Below are positions 20,021 to 28,884 of a DNA stretch of 64,000 nucleotides, piece by piece. A model generated the notes under the pieces. That model was not told the DNA's origin, did not search any database, and saw only the letters and a program-made list of their open reading frames with translations. The stretch spans positions 124,001-188,000 of the forward strand of contig JAJUGU010000005.1 of assembly GCA_029265815.1 (NCBI GenBank), read 5' to 3'. Position numbers and translations under genes: made by a program. Position 1 is the first letter of the stretch. Every line of letters begins with the position of its first letter. Origin of the DNA: Anaerolineaceae bacterium (GTDB lineage Bacteria > Chloroflexota > Anaerolineae > Anaerolineales > Anaerolineaceae).

Positions 20021-20926
20021 ATGAAAAAAACTGCACTGGCATTGTTATCCATTACTCTCATCATCAGCCTTTTACTCGCCCCTGCTGGTACAGTCCAGGC
20101 AGCGGGATGGGCTGACCCCGTCGTCACTCCGCTCAGCGGAACCTCTAACTTCACCACCAGCGTGATCGACCCCATCACCCTCCAGTACGGGATTACCAGA
20201 ACCGCGCAAGGGCTCACCGTTCCTTCCGGCTTCCCGCCAGGCGAGAAGCAGTTTGGCGGCAAGGCTGTGATCATCAAAGGATTGGAAACCGGAACAGCCA
20301 GCTTGTGCTTCTCGTTCCCAACCTACCGGTATGGATGGAGAGGTGGCGTTTACCAGTGGAACGGAACGATGTGGAGTTTGATCCCTTCCACGACCACCGA
20401 AGGCATTGAAGGCAGCCCGGCAACCGTCTGCGCCACGATCACAGGTGATGGCACCTATGCGCTGATCACCGGATTCACAGAACCACCAGCGCTGTCTTCA
20501 TCGCTTCCCAAATGTGCCGAGCCCTTTTCTGTGGCATTCCTCACATATCCTGTGATGATTTCTGAAAGTGATCTGTTTACACTGGGAATATATGGGATGA
20601 TAACCGAGCCCGGATTTCCTGCCGGATCCCGGATCAGCTATTCCATATTTGGTGTCACACCTCATGGCGCAGTGAGCGGTGCTCTTTCTCAATCAGGTGA
20701 CGTCTTCATAGGCGACGAAGACTTCAGCGTTGTATTTTTCATTGACCCGGATACGCTTTTTTCCATTTCATCACCCGAGGATTTTCCTGAATCCTCCCGC
20801 CTGTACTTTAACGTGAACCCGGAAACACCGGAGCTTGATTTCACCATCCGGGTTACGACCCCCACCTGTTATAAAGATTTTCCGTTCTCACTCGAATTAT
20901 TCAATTTTCTTGACGAACTGAATTAA
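20021..20926 (+). CDS. Secreted protein of tandem family, copy 2
   Basis: Start ATG at 20021 with GGGAGGA seven bases upstream. Signal peptide MKKTALALLSITLIISLLL, cleavage near VQA. The sequence repeats the family blocks: DPVVTPLSG, GFPPGEKQFGGKAV, LCFSFPTYRYGWRGG, DGTYALITG and the terminal FTIRVTTPTCYKDFP. Identity to copy 1 is high in the first half and weaker in the middle, which suggests an old duplication with relaxed selection on the central part. Codon use resembles its neighbours. It has its own promoter and terminator, so the copies are separate transcription units. The function is unknown. Confidence 0.86.
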   Translation: MKKTALALLSITLIISLLLAPAGTVQAAGWADPVVTPLSGTSNFTTSVIDPITLQYGITRTAQGLTVPSGFPPGEKQFGGKAVIIKGLETGTASLCFSFPTYRYGWRGGVYQWNGTMWSLIPSTTTEGIEGSPATVCATITGDGTYALITGFTEPPALSSSLPKCAEPFSVAFLTYPVMISESDLFTLGIYGMITEPGFPAGSRISYSIFGVTPHGAVSGALSQSGDVFIGDEDFSVVFFIDPDTLFSISSPEDFPESSRLYFNVNPETPELDFTIRVTTPTCYKDFPFSLELFNFLDELN

Positions 20927-20944
20927 TCATCTACACCAACCATC

Positions 20945-20979
20945 AGCCCGCTGGAAGGTTCAGCGGGCTAGTCTTCTTT
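20945..20979 (+). terminator. Terminator after copy 2
   Basis: Perfect AGCCCGCT / AGCGGGCT arms with a 9-base loop, followed by a T-rich tract (GTCTTCTTT). Confidence 0.75.
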
Positions 20980-20999
20980 AAGCACCGTTCATAGATTGC

Positions 21000-21266
21000 A
21001 TGAAGAGATTTGAACCACTCCCGACAGGGCTTTTAGCCTGTCCCAATCTATCTTACGCTTTCCTGCTGGATGATCCGCACCCGCCATTCTGGCTGCTTCC
21101 TCCACCCTGGGAGTGGTCGGAAGACAACAGACTCTATGTCAACGATGTTCCGGGCATATACAACCCAGACTGGTTTACCGTGCGCATTACCACGCCCACC
21201 TGCTACAAGGATTTCTCCTTTTCTACTGGTGTTGTTGACGGCTTTTTACCCGGAGGACCATACTAA
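21000..21266 (+). pseudogene. Truncated third copy of the secreted family
   Basis: An open frame of 88 codons whose last ~70 residues align with the C-terminal block of copies 1 and 2: a LSYAFLLDD stretch, RLYVNDVPG, then FTVRITTPTCYKDFSFS. There is no signal peptide, no ribosome site and no N-terminal block. The first ~17 codons are unrelated and include a GACAGGGC...GCCTGTC hairpin that may mark the deletion junction. It is a remnant and is probably not expressed. Confidence 0.75.
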
Positions 21267-21294
21267 TATCTTTCCCCAAATATTTGCTCAAACA

Positions 21295-21327
21295 AACAGC
21301 GGGAGGATTTCTCCCGCTGTTCTTTTA
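21295..21327. terminator. Bidirectional terminator
   Basis: Perfect 11-base arms AACAGCGGGAG / CTCCCGCTGTT with a 5-base loop, followed by CTTTTATTT on the + strand. It separates the family remnant (+) from the convergent methyltransferase gene (-), whose last codons overlap its right edge. Confidence 0.75.
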
Positions 21328-22143
21328 TTTCGGTTTATGTGCTCTTAGCGAGAACATCAACGGAACGGGCTCGGAGCCGCCCGGGAAGCGCCACACCCCA
21401 TCTTTAGTTTTCTCAAGGAAAGGCAGCTGTTCAAAAACGGTGAACGGGTGTTCATGTAAAAATTCGATCACCAACCCCGCATCGATCAACGAGCTGACAA
21501 CTTCACCGAGGGTGTAATTCCATTCATAATCCTCATGGTGCTGCAGCAGGGCACCGCGGTCGGCGTAAGTTCCCTCAAATTCATAGCGCACCGCCCCTTT
21601 GCCAAAGTAAGGATACCGGTATTTCAGGTGGTCACTCTCGTCGTCAAAAACAAAAGCGAAGGGATGGAATTCTGCGATATAGAAGACACCGCCTGGTTTG
21701 ACATAAGAGGCAGCGATGCGTGCCCATTCGCGCAGGTCAGGCAGCCAGCCAAGAACGCCGTAAGAAGTGAACACGATGTCGAATTGACCCTTTAGATGCT
21801 GCGGTAAATCATAAAGATTGCAGCAAACAAATTCTGCCTGCAGGCCGCTTTCACCCGCAAGTTCTCGGGCTTTACGAATCGCCTCTATGGAATAATCCAT
21901 GCCGGTGACCCGCGCCCCCAGCCGCGCCCAGGAGAGGGTATCTAACCCAAAATGACACTGCAGGTGCAGCAGCGACTTGCCAGCCACGTCGCCCACCTCA
22001 CCGCGTTCGAGAGCGTCGAGGGTGTTCGCTCCCGCCACGAACCCGGCTGTGTTATAAAAATCAGACCCGGCGTGCACAGGAACCACTTCGTTCCAGTACC
22101 CCAGGTTGAAATCCATTTTTCGGCGATCATCATCTGTGACCAT
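21325..22143 (-). CDS. SAM-dependent methyltransferase
   Basis: 272 residues from the ATG at 22143, chosen because GGGAGGT sits eight bases upstream; a longer frame to 22215 adds residues without support. The class I fold is clear: motif I is LLHLQCHFGLDTLSWARLG (an atypical L-Q-C-H-F-G instead of D.G.G.G), then VTGMDYSIEAI (acidic loop binding the SAM ribose) and FDIVFTSYGVLGWLPD (motif IV region). This 'LHLQCHFG.D' form is typical of a small-molecule methyltransferase group common in actinobacteria and Chloroflexota. The substrate is unknown. It is a single gene, convergent with the secreted-family cluster. Confidence 0.87.
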   Translation of the reverse strand: MVTDDDRRKMDFNLGYWNEVVPVHAGSDFYNTAGFVAGANTLDALERGEVGDVAGKSLLHLQCHFGLDTLSWARLGARVTGMDYSIEAIRKARELAGESGLQAEFVCCNLYDLPQHLKGQFDIVFTSYGVLGWLPDLREWARIAASYVKPGGVFYIAEFHPFAFVFDDESDHLKYRYPYFGKGAVRYEFEGTYADRGALLQHHEDYEWNYTLGEVVSSLIDAGLVIEFLHEHPFTVFEQLPFLEKTKDGVWRFPGGSEPVPLMFSLRAHKPK

Positions 22144-22224
22144 AAATAAATACCTCCCGGTAATTTCACCGGGAAGTATTGTATCATTTACGCCTTTCCC
22201 CCACGTCTGTGGCAATGAAGCGAA

Positions 22225-22725
22225 TTATTCTTTCTTGATCTCGATCTTGCGGCTCTTCTTGATGGCCTCTTCTGCCTTGGGCAGGGTGATGGTTAACACG
22301 CCGTTTTTGAAAACCGCGCTGGCTTTGTCTTCATTCAGTTCGCGGTCAAATTGAATCACGCGCTGGAAGGAACCGTATGAGCGTTCGATGCGGTGATAAT
22401 TTTTATCCTTTTCTTCAGCTTCACTTTTCTTTTCACCGCTCAAGATCAGGGCGCTTTTCTCCAGACTGATCTGCACGTCTTTATCTTCCATACCGGGCAG
22501 TTCAGCACTGACCTTATATTCAGTATCTGTTTCACTGACGTCAACCCGCGGATAAAACTCCGTTGGCCTGTAATACCTGCCAGACAACAGCTGGAATGGA
22601 TCGGTGAAGAATTGATCGAACAGACGGTTCATCTCATTCTGGATCGCCAGCATAGGGCTGTCTTCTTCGCGGCGCAAGCTTAACCGGTTGCCCTTTCGAT
22701 AAATGGGTAGATTGGAACTGTTCAT
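22225..22725 (-). CDS. Small heat shock protein, Hsp20/alpha-crystallin family
   Basis: 166 residues, ATG at 22725 with AAAGGAG. The alpha-crystallin domain is complete: PRVDVSETDTEYKVSAELPGM, then EDKDVQISLEKSALILSGEKK, RSYGSFQRVIQFDRELNEDKA and the terminal AVFKNGVLTITLPKAEEA. A short N-terminal arm carries MNRLFDQFF. A basic C-terminal IEIKK tail takes the place of the IXI motif. It acts as an ATP-independent chaperone that holds unfolding proteins. Likely stress-induced; no CIRCE element was seen upstream. Confidence 0.95.
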   Translation of the reverse strand: MNSSNLPIYRKGNRLSLRREEDSPMLAIQNEMNRLFDQFFTDPFQLLSGRYYRPTEFYPRVDVSETDTEYKVSAELPGMEDKDVQISLEKSALILSGEKKSEAEEKDKNYHRIERSYGSFQRVIQFDRELNEDKASAVFKNGVLTITLPKAEEAIKKSRKIEIKKE

Positions 22726-22814
22726 AATTCATTCTCCTTTCTTTCCATTTTGATTACAGTTTGAATATTAATGCGCGCAGGTTAACAATCCATCTGAGAT
22801 TTATCAGAAATGTA

Positions 22815-22863
22815 TAAAAAAGCCCCCTTTAAAACAATTGATCTTCCACTGGTTGAGGGGGGC
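22815..22863 (-). terminator. Terminator of the acetate-CoA ligase gene
   Basis: On the minus strand a GCCCCCT arm, a long loop and an AGGGGGC arm are followed by TTTTTTA. It is placed 90-135 bases past the stop at 22950. Confidence 0.65.
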
Positions 22864-22949
22864 AACCAGCAGAAGATCTTTTTAATTATAGCAGAAATTG
22901 ATTCAGATTCTTAAATCTCCACAATTTTCTGATTAAGAAATCTGTAAGC

Positions 22950-25049
22950 TTATTTCTTAAGAATCACCCGGCCGTCGAGAGCAAGGGCGCCCTGCCCTTC
23001 GGGATAAACCAGCAGTGGATTCACTTCAATTTCCTCAATCTGCGGAAAATCGAGCGAGATGCGCCCCAACCGCTGGATAACATTCACCACGGCGTCCAGG
23101 TCGGCTTTGGCTGAGCCGCGGAAGCCGGTGAGCAGCTTACCGGCGCGGGTTTCAGCGATCATTTGATGCGCTTCCACAGCGCTTACCGGCGCGATACGAA
23201 AGGCCACATCTTTGAACAATTCCACATAGATGCCGCCCAACCCGAACATCAGCAGCGGGCCAAAACCCGCATCGCGCTTCATTCCAATAATGACCTCCTG
23301 GCCACGGGGCGCCATCTTTTCAATCAGCACGCCTTCCAGGTGAGCGTCGGGTTTGGCTCTGCGGATGTCGTTCATTAACCTGTCATATTCAGCCATTACC
23401 GCGCTGCGGTCTGCAAGATTCAGGCGGATGCCGCCGACATCCGATTTATGCAGGATTTCAGGAGAAACAATCTTCATCACCACCGGTCCGCCGATCTCAT
23501 CAAAGAGATGAGCCGCTTCAGAAGCGCTGGCGGCAAAACCACCTTTCACCACCGGTATTCCGTAAGCCTCGAGCAGGGGGCGCGTTTGAGCTTCACCCAG
23601 GCTGCCTGCTTTTTGAGCATCATCAAGGATCTTCTGCACCGGTTCGACACGGATGTCGTTCAATACTTGAATACCCTCCATTTGCTGTTCGCGCCATTCA
23701 GCATAGGTGAGCATTTTTCTCAATACCAGGCCGGGTGTTTCAGGGTACACATACATCGGCAGGCGGTTGCCCTGCAATGTAATGCGTGCTTCGGCTACCG
23801 ATTGATCACCCATGAAAACCGGCAACACGGGTTTGCTGCCCGTCTTCGAAGCATTAATGATCGCCTGGGCCACCTCGACTGAATTGGTGAGCGCATGCGG
23901 CACCAGAATCGGCAGAATGATATCCACGTTCTTGTCTTTCATTAGAGTGCTCACGGCCATGCCATACATCGGTCCATCTACTCCGCCGAGCATATCCACG
24001 GGGTTAGAAACCTGCGCTGCAGGGTTGAGATGCTTGCGCAGTTCTACTTTGGTCGCTTCTTCCAGATCTTCAAGCAGCAGGCCGTTGTTGGCCAGGGCAT
24101 CGGAGGTGATGGCCGCCGGCCCGCCGGCGTTGGTGATGATCACGGCGCGTCTGCCAGCCGGGATGGGCTGAAAATCAAAAGCAATCGCCACATCAAACAA
24201 TTCAGACCAGTTCTGCACTTCGATCACCCCGGCCTGTTTAAACGCCGTCTGGTAAGCGGTGTATGAACCGGCAAGCGAGCCGGTATGAGAAGAGACTGCC
24301 CGCGCTCCTGCGCCTGACCTACCCGCCTTGAGCAGAACGATGGGTTTAACGCGTGAAACTTTGCGCGCCACTTCGAGAAAGCGCCGTCCGTCACGGATCT
24401 GCTCCACATAGGCCGCGATCACCCGCGTTGAAGGATCCTCACCCAGGTATTCGATGAGATCCGTCTCGGTCACGTCAGCTTCGTTGCCCATGCTGATAAA
24501 GTGAGAAAACCCGATTTTCTTGCCCAATACCATATCAATCACGCCGCCGCAAACCGCGCCAGATTGAGAAAGAAAACCGATCCCGCCGGTATCGGGTACG
24601 CCGTAGATAAAGGTTGTGTTCAACCCGGTGCGCATGCACATAGTACCCACACAATTGGGCCCGATGAGTCGCATGCCGTAACGTCGGGCAATTTCAAGAC
24701 ATTCTTTTTCGAGATCAGATCCGCTCTCGCCAACTTCCTTGAAACCGCCAGAAATAATGATTGCAGCTTTAATCCCGCGTTTACCGCAGTCTTCCAGCGT
24801 TTGGGGGGTGACCGGCGCGGGAACAACGATCACAGCCAGATCCACCGGATCCGGCACTTCGGAAATGTGCGCATAACAGCGCCTGCCGAGAATTTCAGCC
24901 GAACCTGGATTGACCGGATATACCGCGCCCTTATACGTGGAATTGATGAGGTTCTTCAGAATGCCGTAACTGAGCTTTTGCGGGTTTGAAGAAGCACCAA
25001 TTACCGCCACACCGGCAGCGTTGAAAAACGGAGAAAGAGAAGATGTCAT
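22950..25049 (-). CDS. acd: Acetate-CoA ligase (ADP-forming), fused alpha-beta subunits
   Basis: 699 residues from the ATG at 25049 (AAGGA upstream). The order is that of the fused ADP-forming acyl-CoA synthetases: CoA-binding Rossmann domain (VAVIGASSNPQKLSYGILKNL), CoA-ligase domain with the phospho-histidine loop SSHTGSLAGSYTAY, then a C-terminal ATP-grasp domain (from ~residue 480; GGPVVMKIVSPEILHKSDVGG). The enzyme converts acetyl-CoA (or another acyl-CoA), ADP and phosphate to the acid, ATP and CoA. It yields ATP at the end of fermentation and is typical of anaerobes of archaea and Chloroflexota. The natural acyl substrate is not certain. Single gene with its own terminator. Confidence 0.93.
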   Translation of the reverse strand: MTSSLSPFFNAAGVAVIGASSNPQKLSYGILKNLINSTYKGAVYPVNPGSAEILGRRCYAHISEVPDPVDLAVIVVPAPVTPQTLEDCGKRGIKAAIIISGGFKEVGESGSDLEKECLEIARRYGMRLIGPNCVGTMCMRTGLNTTFIYGVPDTGGIGFLSQSGAVCGGVIDMVLGKKIGFSHFISMGNEADVTETDLIEYLGEDPSTRVIAAYVEQIRDGRRFLEVARKVSRVKPIVLLKAGRSGAGARAVSSHTGSLAGSYTAYQTAFKQAGVIEVQNWSELFDVAIAFDFQPIPAGRRAVIITNAGGPAAITSDALANNGLLLEDLEEATKVELRKHLNPAAQVSNPVDMLGGVDGPMYGMAVSTLMKDKNVDIILPILVPHALTNSVEVAQAIINASKTGSKPVLPVFMGDQSVAEARITLQGNRLPMYVYPETPGLVLRKMLTYAEWREQQMEGIQVLNDIRVEPVQKILDDAQKAGSLGEAQTRPLLEAYGIPVVKGGFAASASEAAHLFDEIGGPVVMKIVSPEILHKSDVGGIRLNLADRSAVMAEYDRLMNDIRRAKPDAHLEGVLIEKMAPRGQEVIIGMKRDAGFGPLLMFGLGGIYVELFKDVAFRIAPVSAVEAHQMIAETRAGKLLTGFRGSAKADLDAVVNVIQRLGRISLDFPQIEEIEVNPLLVYPEGQGALALDGRVILKK

Positions 25050-25146
25050 TGATTTTCCTTGGAGAGTCAGGTTTATCAAGAGTGACAGACGGGATCGCAG
25101 ATCCTGTTTTCTGTCCATCCCTGATTATATCAAGTTCGCCAGAAGG

Positions 25147-26043
25147 TTATTCATTTTGGAACCCCTCTGCGTACCAGCGCAGGTATTCTGCCACATGCTG
25201 CTGCCAGTAAGCCTGGTTGTGAGAACCCGGGTTAATGACGAATTCGTGAGGGATGCCGTTGTTATACAGTACTTTCTCAAACGAATCAATGTCCTGTTTG
25301 AGAAAATCATCTTCCCCGCGGTCGATGTAGATGCGGGGGTATTCTTCGGGTTTGTGCGTTTCAAGGTGTTTTTGCGCCTGCCACCAGTCGCCGGCCATTG
25401 GCCCCGGCGAGTGTGCACCGACGGCACCGAAAAGGTCAAAGTTGCGCATCGCCAGCCGCAACGCCCAGCCCCCTCCGCGGCTGATGCCCCCCACAGCGCG
25501 GCAGCTGCGAGCGTTGCACACCGCATAATTCTCTTCTATCCACGGAACCAGTTCGTTGATAATCGATTCACCGAATTTTGACTCAGTTGGCGGATCGAAG
25601 TTATCCGTCTCATAAGGCATCACCATCAGGAAAGGCTGGCCGCCCTCAGCGATCAACCCGTCAACGATTTCTGCCGCCCCGAGAGACAGCCAGAAGGTAT
25701 CATCCATATTCTGCCCGTGGAACAGGTAAAGAACGGGATATTGTGTTGCCTGAGATTCTTGACCGTAACACGGAGGAGTGTAAATGCTCACAGTGTAATT
25801 TTTTTCAAGCAAGGAGGATTGAAAGATCACCCTTTCCAGAGTGCCGTTTTCTTCTTTACATACAGCGCTTGTCACTGTTGGGATAGGTGTTGGCTTGTGG
25901 GTATATGTAGCTGCGGGCGTATTCGCTTTTATTATTGGCGTACTTTCTACGGCAGGAGTCTGCGTTTGTTCCTTCCCTGTCTCCTGACAGGCCGCCAGGG
26001 CCGCCAAAAAGAGAAAACCAACTGCCAATTTAACTATGCGCAT
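25147..26043 (-). CDS. Lipoprotein esterase of the Fes/esterase-D-like alpha/beta hydrolase type
   Basis: About 298 residues from the ATG at 26043; the lipoprotein signal MRIVKLAVGFLFLAALAAC fits only this start. A Thr-rich linker (TPTP-like repeats) precedes the hydrolase domain: strand and oxyanion region YPVLYLFHGQNMDDTFW, nucleophile elbow VGGISRGGGWALR (GISRG), acid loop IYIDRGEDD, and NPGSHNQAYW with the catalytic His. The sequence resembles enterochelin-esterase-like and feruloyl/acetyl esterases. It is anchored outside the membrane. It overlaps the acyltransferase gene by 14 bases, so the two are co-transcribed. Confidence 0.9.
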   Translation of the reverse strand: MRIVKLAVGFLFLAALAACQETGKEQTQTPAVESTPIIKANTPAATYTHKPTPIPTVTSAVCKEENGTLERVIFQSSLLEKNYTVSIYTPPCYGQESQATQYPVLYLFHGQNMDDTFWLSLGAAEIVDGLIAEGGQPFLMVMPYETDNFDPPTESKFGESIINELVPWIEENYAVCNARSCRAVGGISRGGGWALRLAMRNFDLFGAVGAHSPGPMAGDWWQAQKHLETHKPEEYPRIYIDRGEDDFLKQDIDSFEKVLYNNGIPHEFVINPGSHNQAYWQQHVAEYLRWYAEGFQNE

Positions 26044-26965
26044 TACTCTTGACTCCAGCATGGTGTTTCAGATTTGCCTGCTCGCCCGGCCAAACTGGGA
26101 AGAACATCATCCATTGATCCGGATCTTTACGGATGAATTCCTCTGCAAGCTTTAGAACCTTCTCGGCGTTCACAATCAGTTCGCGTTCCAGATCATCAAA
26201 ACGCTCCATGGTCACTTCTTCTGAAACATCGATAACCTGCGTGTGATCCTTAAGGGTCATGAATCCAACAACAAACACTCGCGCGTTTGTTTTTAGAGCC
26301 AGGCGAATATAGGCAACCGGCAGGTCTGCCGGGTAGCCGAAAAATTGCGGGCGGTAGTTTGACCCTTCCAGAGGACGGTCCACCGCGGTTAAAACCGTCC
26401 CTCCCTGCTGCAGCCGTTCGCGCGCGCGTACTAAGTTGGCAGGGGTGAAAGGAACCACTTCCATACCCCGTTCGTTACGCAGCTTGTTCTGCCAGCGGTA
26501 ACCGCGTGAAGGATTCGGGTGAGCCAAAACCAGGTAACGCATACCTTCCTGCACCAAACGTAGTCCCCCTAGATTGAACCCGGTGAGATGCGGCATCAAC
26601 AGCAAGATAGGCTGGTCTCCGCGTTTGCTTTGCTCTACCAGTTGCATGAATGCGGGGGTCATTTTCACCAGGCGCCGAACCAGGTCGGGTCGATTGAGAG
26701 CGCGGTAAAAATCGTAGAGGGCAATCCCCTGGTTGTAAAAGATGCGGCGCACCCGTCTGTTGAGCTCCTGCTCGTTCAACATCTTTCCGCTGGCAATCCA
26801 CTGGTTCAATTTGAGCGCCTGGTAGGCGGAACCACGCGGAAAACAACTCACGACCCAGCTGATCAGGTGTGCAACTGGATATCCAATGAATGGCGGCAGC
26901 ACCTGGCTCAAGATGATCGCCAGCCCGGTGCCAAAAGCTTCGGTGGAGATTAATGATTTTTTCAT
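26030..26965 (-). CDS. LPLAT-family acyltransferase (LpxL/HtrB- or PatA-like) with altered catalytic box
   Basis: 311 residues. A short N-terminal hydrophobic segment leads into a domain with block I PHLTGFNLGG, block III TAVDRPLEGSN...FFGYPADLP, and a later HTQVIDVSEEV...EFIRKDPDQWMMFFPVWPG. The fold is that of HtrB/PatA enzymes that acylate lipid A or phosphatidylinositol mannosides. In block I the HX4D/E motif reads H-L-T-G-F-N, so the acid residue is Asn. Since this group has no LPS, a glycolipid or phospholipid acceptor is likely. First gene of the pair with the esterase 25147-26043. There is no strong ribosome site at the ATG (26965). Confidence 0.85.
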   Translation of the reverse strand: MKKSLISTEAFGTGLAIILSQVLPPFIGYPVAHLISWVVSCFPRGSAYQALKLNQWIASGKMLNEQELNRRVRRIFYNQGIALYDFYRALNRPDLVRRLVKMTPAFMQLVEQSKRGDQPILLLMPHLTGFNLGGLRLVQEGMRYLVLAHPNPSRGYRWQNKLRNERGMEVVPFTPANLVRARERLQQGGTVLTAVDRPLEGSNYRPQFFGYPADLPVAYIRLALKTNARVFVVGFMTLKDHTQVIDVSEEVTMERFDDLERELIVNAEKVLKLAEEFIRKDPDQWMMFFPVWPGEQANLKHHAGVKSNAHS

Positions 26966-27114
26966 ATCGTTGTAATTGAATTGTAACGAACACTCACAAA
27001 ATTTGGAATGTTTAATGTTGTAACCAACTCAATGAAACTGTGTTAAACAATTTGTTATAGTAAAATTCTGTTACGGAAATTCCCGTAATCACTACAGTTC
27101 CCAGGAGTAAACAC

Positions 27115-28437
27115 ATGGCACAAGCTGTTGTTGCGAAACCATCCAGAAGAACTCGTTGGTCTTGGTATTTCTATGATTTCGGTAATTCAGCCTATGCGGC
27201 GATCATTCTGCTCGCGGTCTTTTCAACCTACTTCTCAAACGTGGTCGTAGGCGGTGTCAACGGCCCCACCCTTTGGAATTACGCCGTTGGAATCGCTGCC
27301 ATCATCGTGGCCATCATCTCGCCCATAATTGGAACGATCGCCGATTTTTCAAGAGCAAAGAAAAAATTCTTGCTGGTCTTTACCGCTATGTCGGTTGTTT
27401 TCACTTCCTTGCTTTTCTTTGTTCAAGAAGGCGATATTTTCCTCGCCATGCTCTTTTTTATCCTGGCTGAGATCGGTTACCGCGCCTCACAGGTTTTTTA
27501 CGATGCTCTTCTGGTGGATGTTTCGACGCCTGAAACGATTGGTTCGGTATCCGGTACGGGCTGGGCACTGGGTATGCTGGGCGGCATCATCTGCCTGGGT
27601 ATCGTTTTAGTTCCCATTCAAATGGTCGGCGGCACGCTCATGGTAAGGATTGCCTTCCTTATTACCGGCCTCTTCTATGCCCTTTCATCCATTCCAACCC
27701 TCCTCTGGGTCAAGCAGGTTAATGAACCGGAACCCATTCCCGAAGGAGAGACAACCCTCAGCCTGGCCTTTAAAAAACTTGGCGCGACTTTTAAAGCCAT
27801 CAAGAACTTCAGGGAATTTATCAAATACACCATTTCCTTCCTGATCTACAACGACGGCATTATGATGCTGATGGATAACGCGGCGTTGATCGGCGGAATC
27901 CTTTTTGGATTCAAGACAGAGCAATTGATCATCCTCATCATCATCCTCCATATTACCGGTGCTATCGGTGCCTATCTGTTTGGAGTGATCTCGAACAAGT
28001 TCAGCAGCAAGGAATCTCTGGTCTACGCGTTACTGATGTTGATCGCTGTCATCTGCGTCTTGTTCTTTATTAAGTCCATTCCGGCTTTCTACGTCATCGG
28101 CGGGTTGGCAGGGTTTTCACTTTCAGGCGTGCAGGCAGTCAGCCGTACCATGGTCAGCCAGCTCTCGCCAACCGACAAAACTGCGGAATTTTACGGCTTT
28201 TTATCGGTTGCCGGTCGCACCTCCACGTTTATTGGACCCGTTGTGTTTGGTTCACTTTATGGAGGACTGGCCAACTGGTATCTCAAACAGGGTGTTGCTG
28301 AAGCCGCAGCTAAAAGCTACGGCATCCTCTGGGGGATTGGATCGATCCTTGCTTTCCTGGTGATCGGTTTGATCTTTTTGCTGCGCGTCAAGAAGGTAAC
28401 CCACCGCAACCCGTTGAAGTTCGACGGCACTGATTAA
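27115..28437 (+). CDS. MFS transporter of the UMF1/Atg22-like family
   Basis: 440 residues with 11-12 membrane helices. The N-terminus has the family signature WYFYDFGNSAYAAIILLAVFSTYF. A short basic loop DFSRAKKKFL (MFS motif A region) follows helix 2, and a second related block lies near the middle (GVISNKFSSKESL). The UMF1 group ('unknown major facilitator') includes Atg22-like vacuolar amino-acid effluxers in fungi; bacterial members are unassigned. AGGAG precedes the ATG by 8 bases. A strong terminator follows. Substrate unknown, amino acids possible. Confidence 0.9.
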   Translation: MAQAVVAKPSRRTRWSWYFYDFGNSAYAAIILLAVFSTYFSNVVVGGVNGPTLWNYAVGIAAIIVAIISPIIGTIADFSRAKKKFLLVFTAMSVVFTSLLFFVQEGDIFLAMLFFILAEIGYRASQVFYDALLVDVSTPETIGSVSGTGWALGMLGGIICLGIVLVPIQMVGGTLMVRIAFLITGLFYALSSIPTLLWVKQVNEPEPIPEGETTLSLAFKKLGATFKAIKNFREFIKYTISFLIYNDGIMMLMDNAALIGGILFGFKTEQLIILIIILHITGAIGAYLFGVISNKFSSKESLVYALLMLIAVICVLFFIKSIPAFYVIGGLAGFSLSGVQAVSRTMVSQLSPTDKTAEFYGFLSVAGRTSTFIGPVVFGSLYGGLANWYLKQGVAEAAAKSYGILWGIGSILAFLVIGLIFLLRVKKVTHRNPLKFDGTD

Positions 28438-28455
28438 TCGTTTTTTTTACAGGTT

Positions 28456-28492
28456 ACCCCCGGTGATGAATCAACAACACCGGGGGTTTTTT
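28456..28492 (+). terminator. Terminator of the MFS gene
   Basis: Perfect 10-base arms ACCCCCGGTG / CACCGGGGGT and a T-run TTTTTT. Nearly ideal rho-independent form. Confidence 0.9.
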
Positions 28493-28571
28493 CTCTTCCA
28501 CCGTTTACATTTTTCCTCAACCCCCTCGCCGGTGATTCCAAACAGGGCTCCTCTTCGTTCTTTTAACAATC

Positions 28572-28784
28572 TCAATCAGAAAAGCAGCACAAAATGGTAT
28601 CAGGAAACTCCACCCCGCGAAAATAACGGCACAGCGAAACATTTTTCACAGCGCAGCGGTGCAGATTCGTCTGCTCCACCAGGTTCCACGGGCATTTGTC
28701 CTGCTTCCACGAAATATTTTCATCCGCGGTCGCCAGATCAATATCCATGTTTGCCCCTGAAAACTTTCTATACAAATCATTCAT
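28572..28784 (-). CDS. Small cysteine-rich protein of unknown function
   Basis: 70 residues, ATG at 28784 with GGGAG about 11 bases upstream. The sequence has SWKQDKCPWN, TNLHRCAVKNVSLCRYF and GVEFPDTILCC. Five Cys and one His (C-W-N...H-R-C...C-R-Y-F...C-C) are spaced like a small zinc or disulphide module. I recall similar short conserved proteins in Chloroflexota but no named family. It lies alone between two + strand genes, opposite in direction. Probably real because of the patterned Cys and the ribosome site; the function is unknown. Confidence 0.6.
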   Translation of the reverse strand: MNDLYRKFSGANMDIDLATADENISWKQDKCPWNLVEQTNLHRCAVKNVSLCRYFRGVEFPDTILCCFSD

Positions 28785-28871
28785 CTGTTCTAACTCCCTT
28801 TCTATAAATTATATGTACTTTCAAGAATATATCTGCGCATTCTCTCGACAACTTACTGCCAGGAATTAGGC

Positions 28872-28884
28872 TATAATAGCCGCA
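28872..28884 (+). promoter_or_regulatory. -10 box for leaderless plsC-like transcript
   Basis: TATAAT at 28872-28877 is followed by six bases and then the ATG at 28884, with no Shine-Dalgarno. The start of transcription should coincide with the start codon. Confidence 0.55.
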
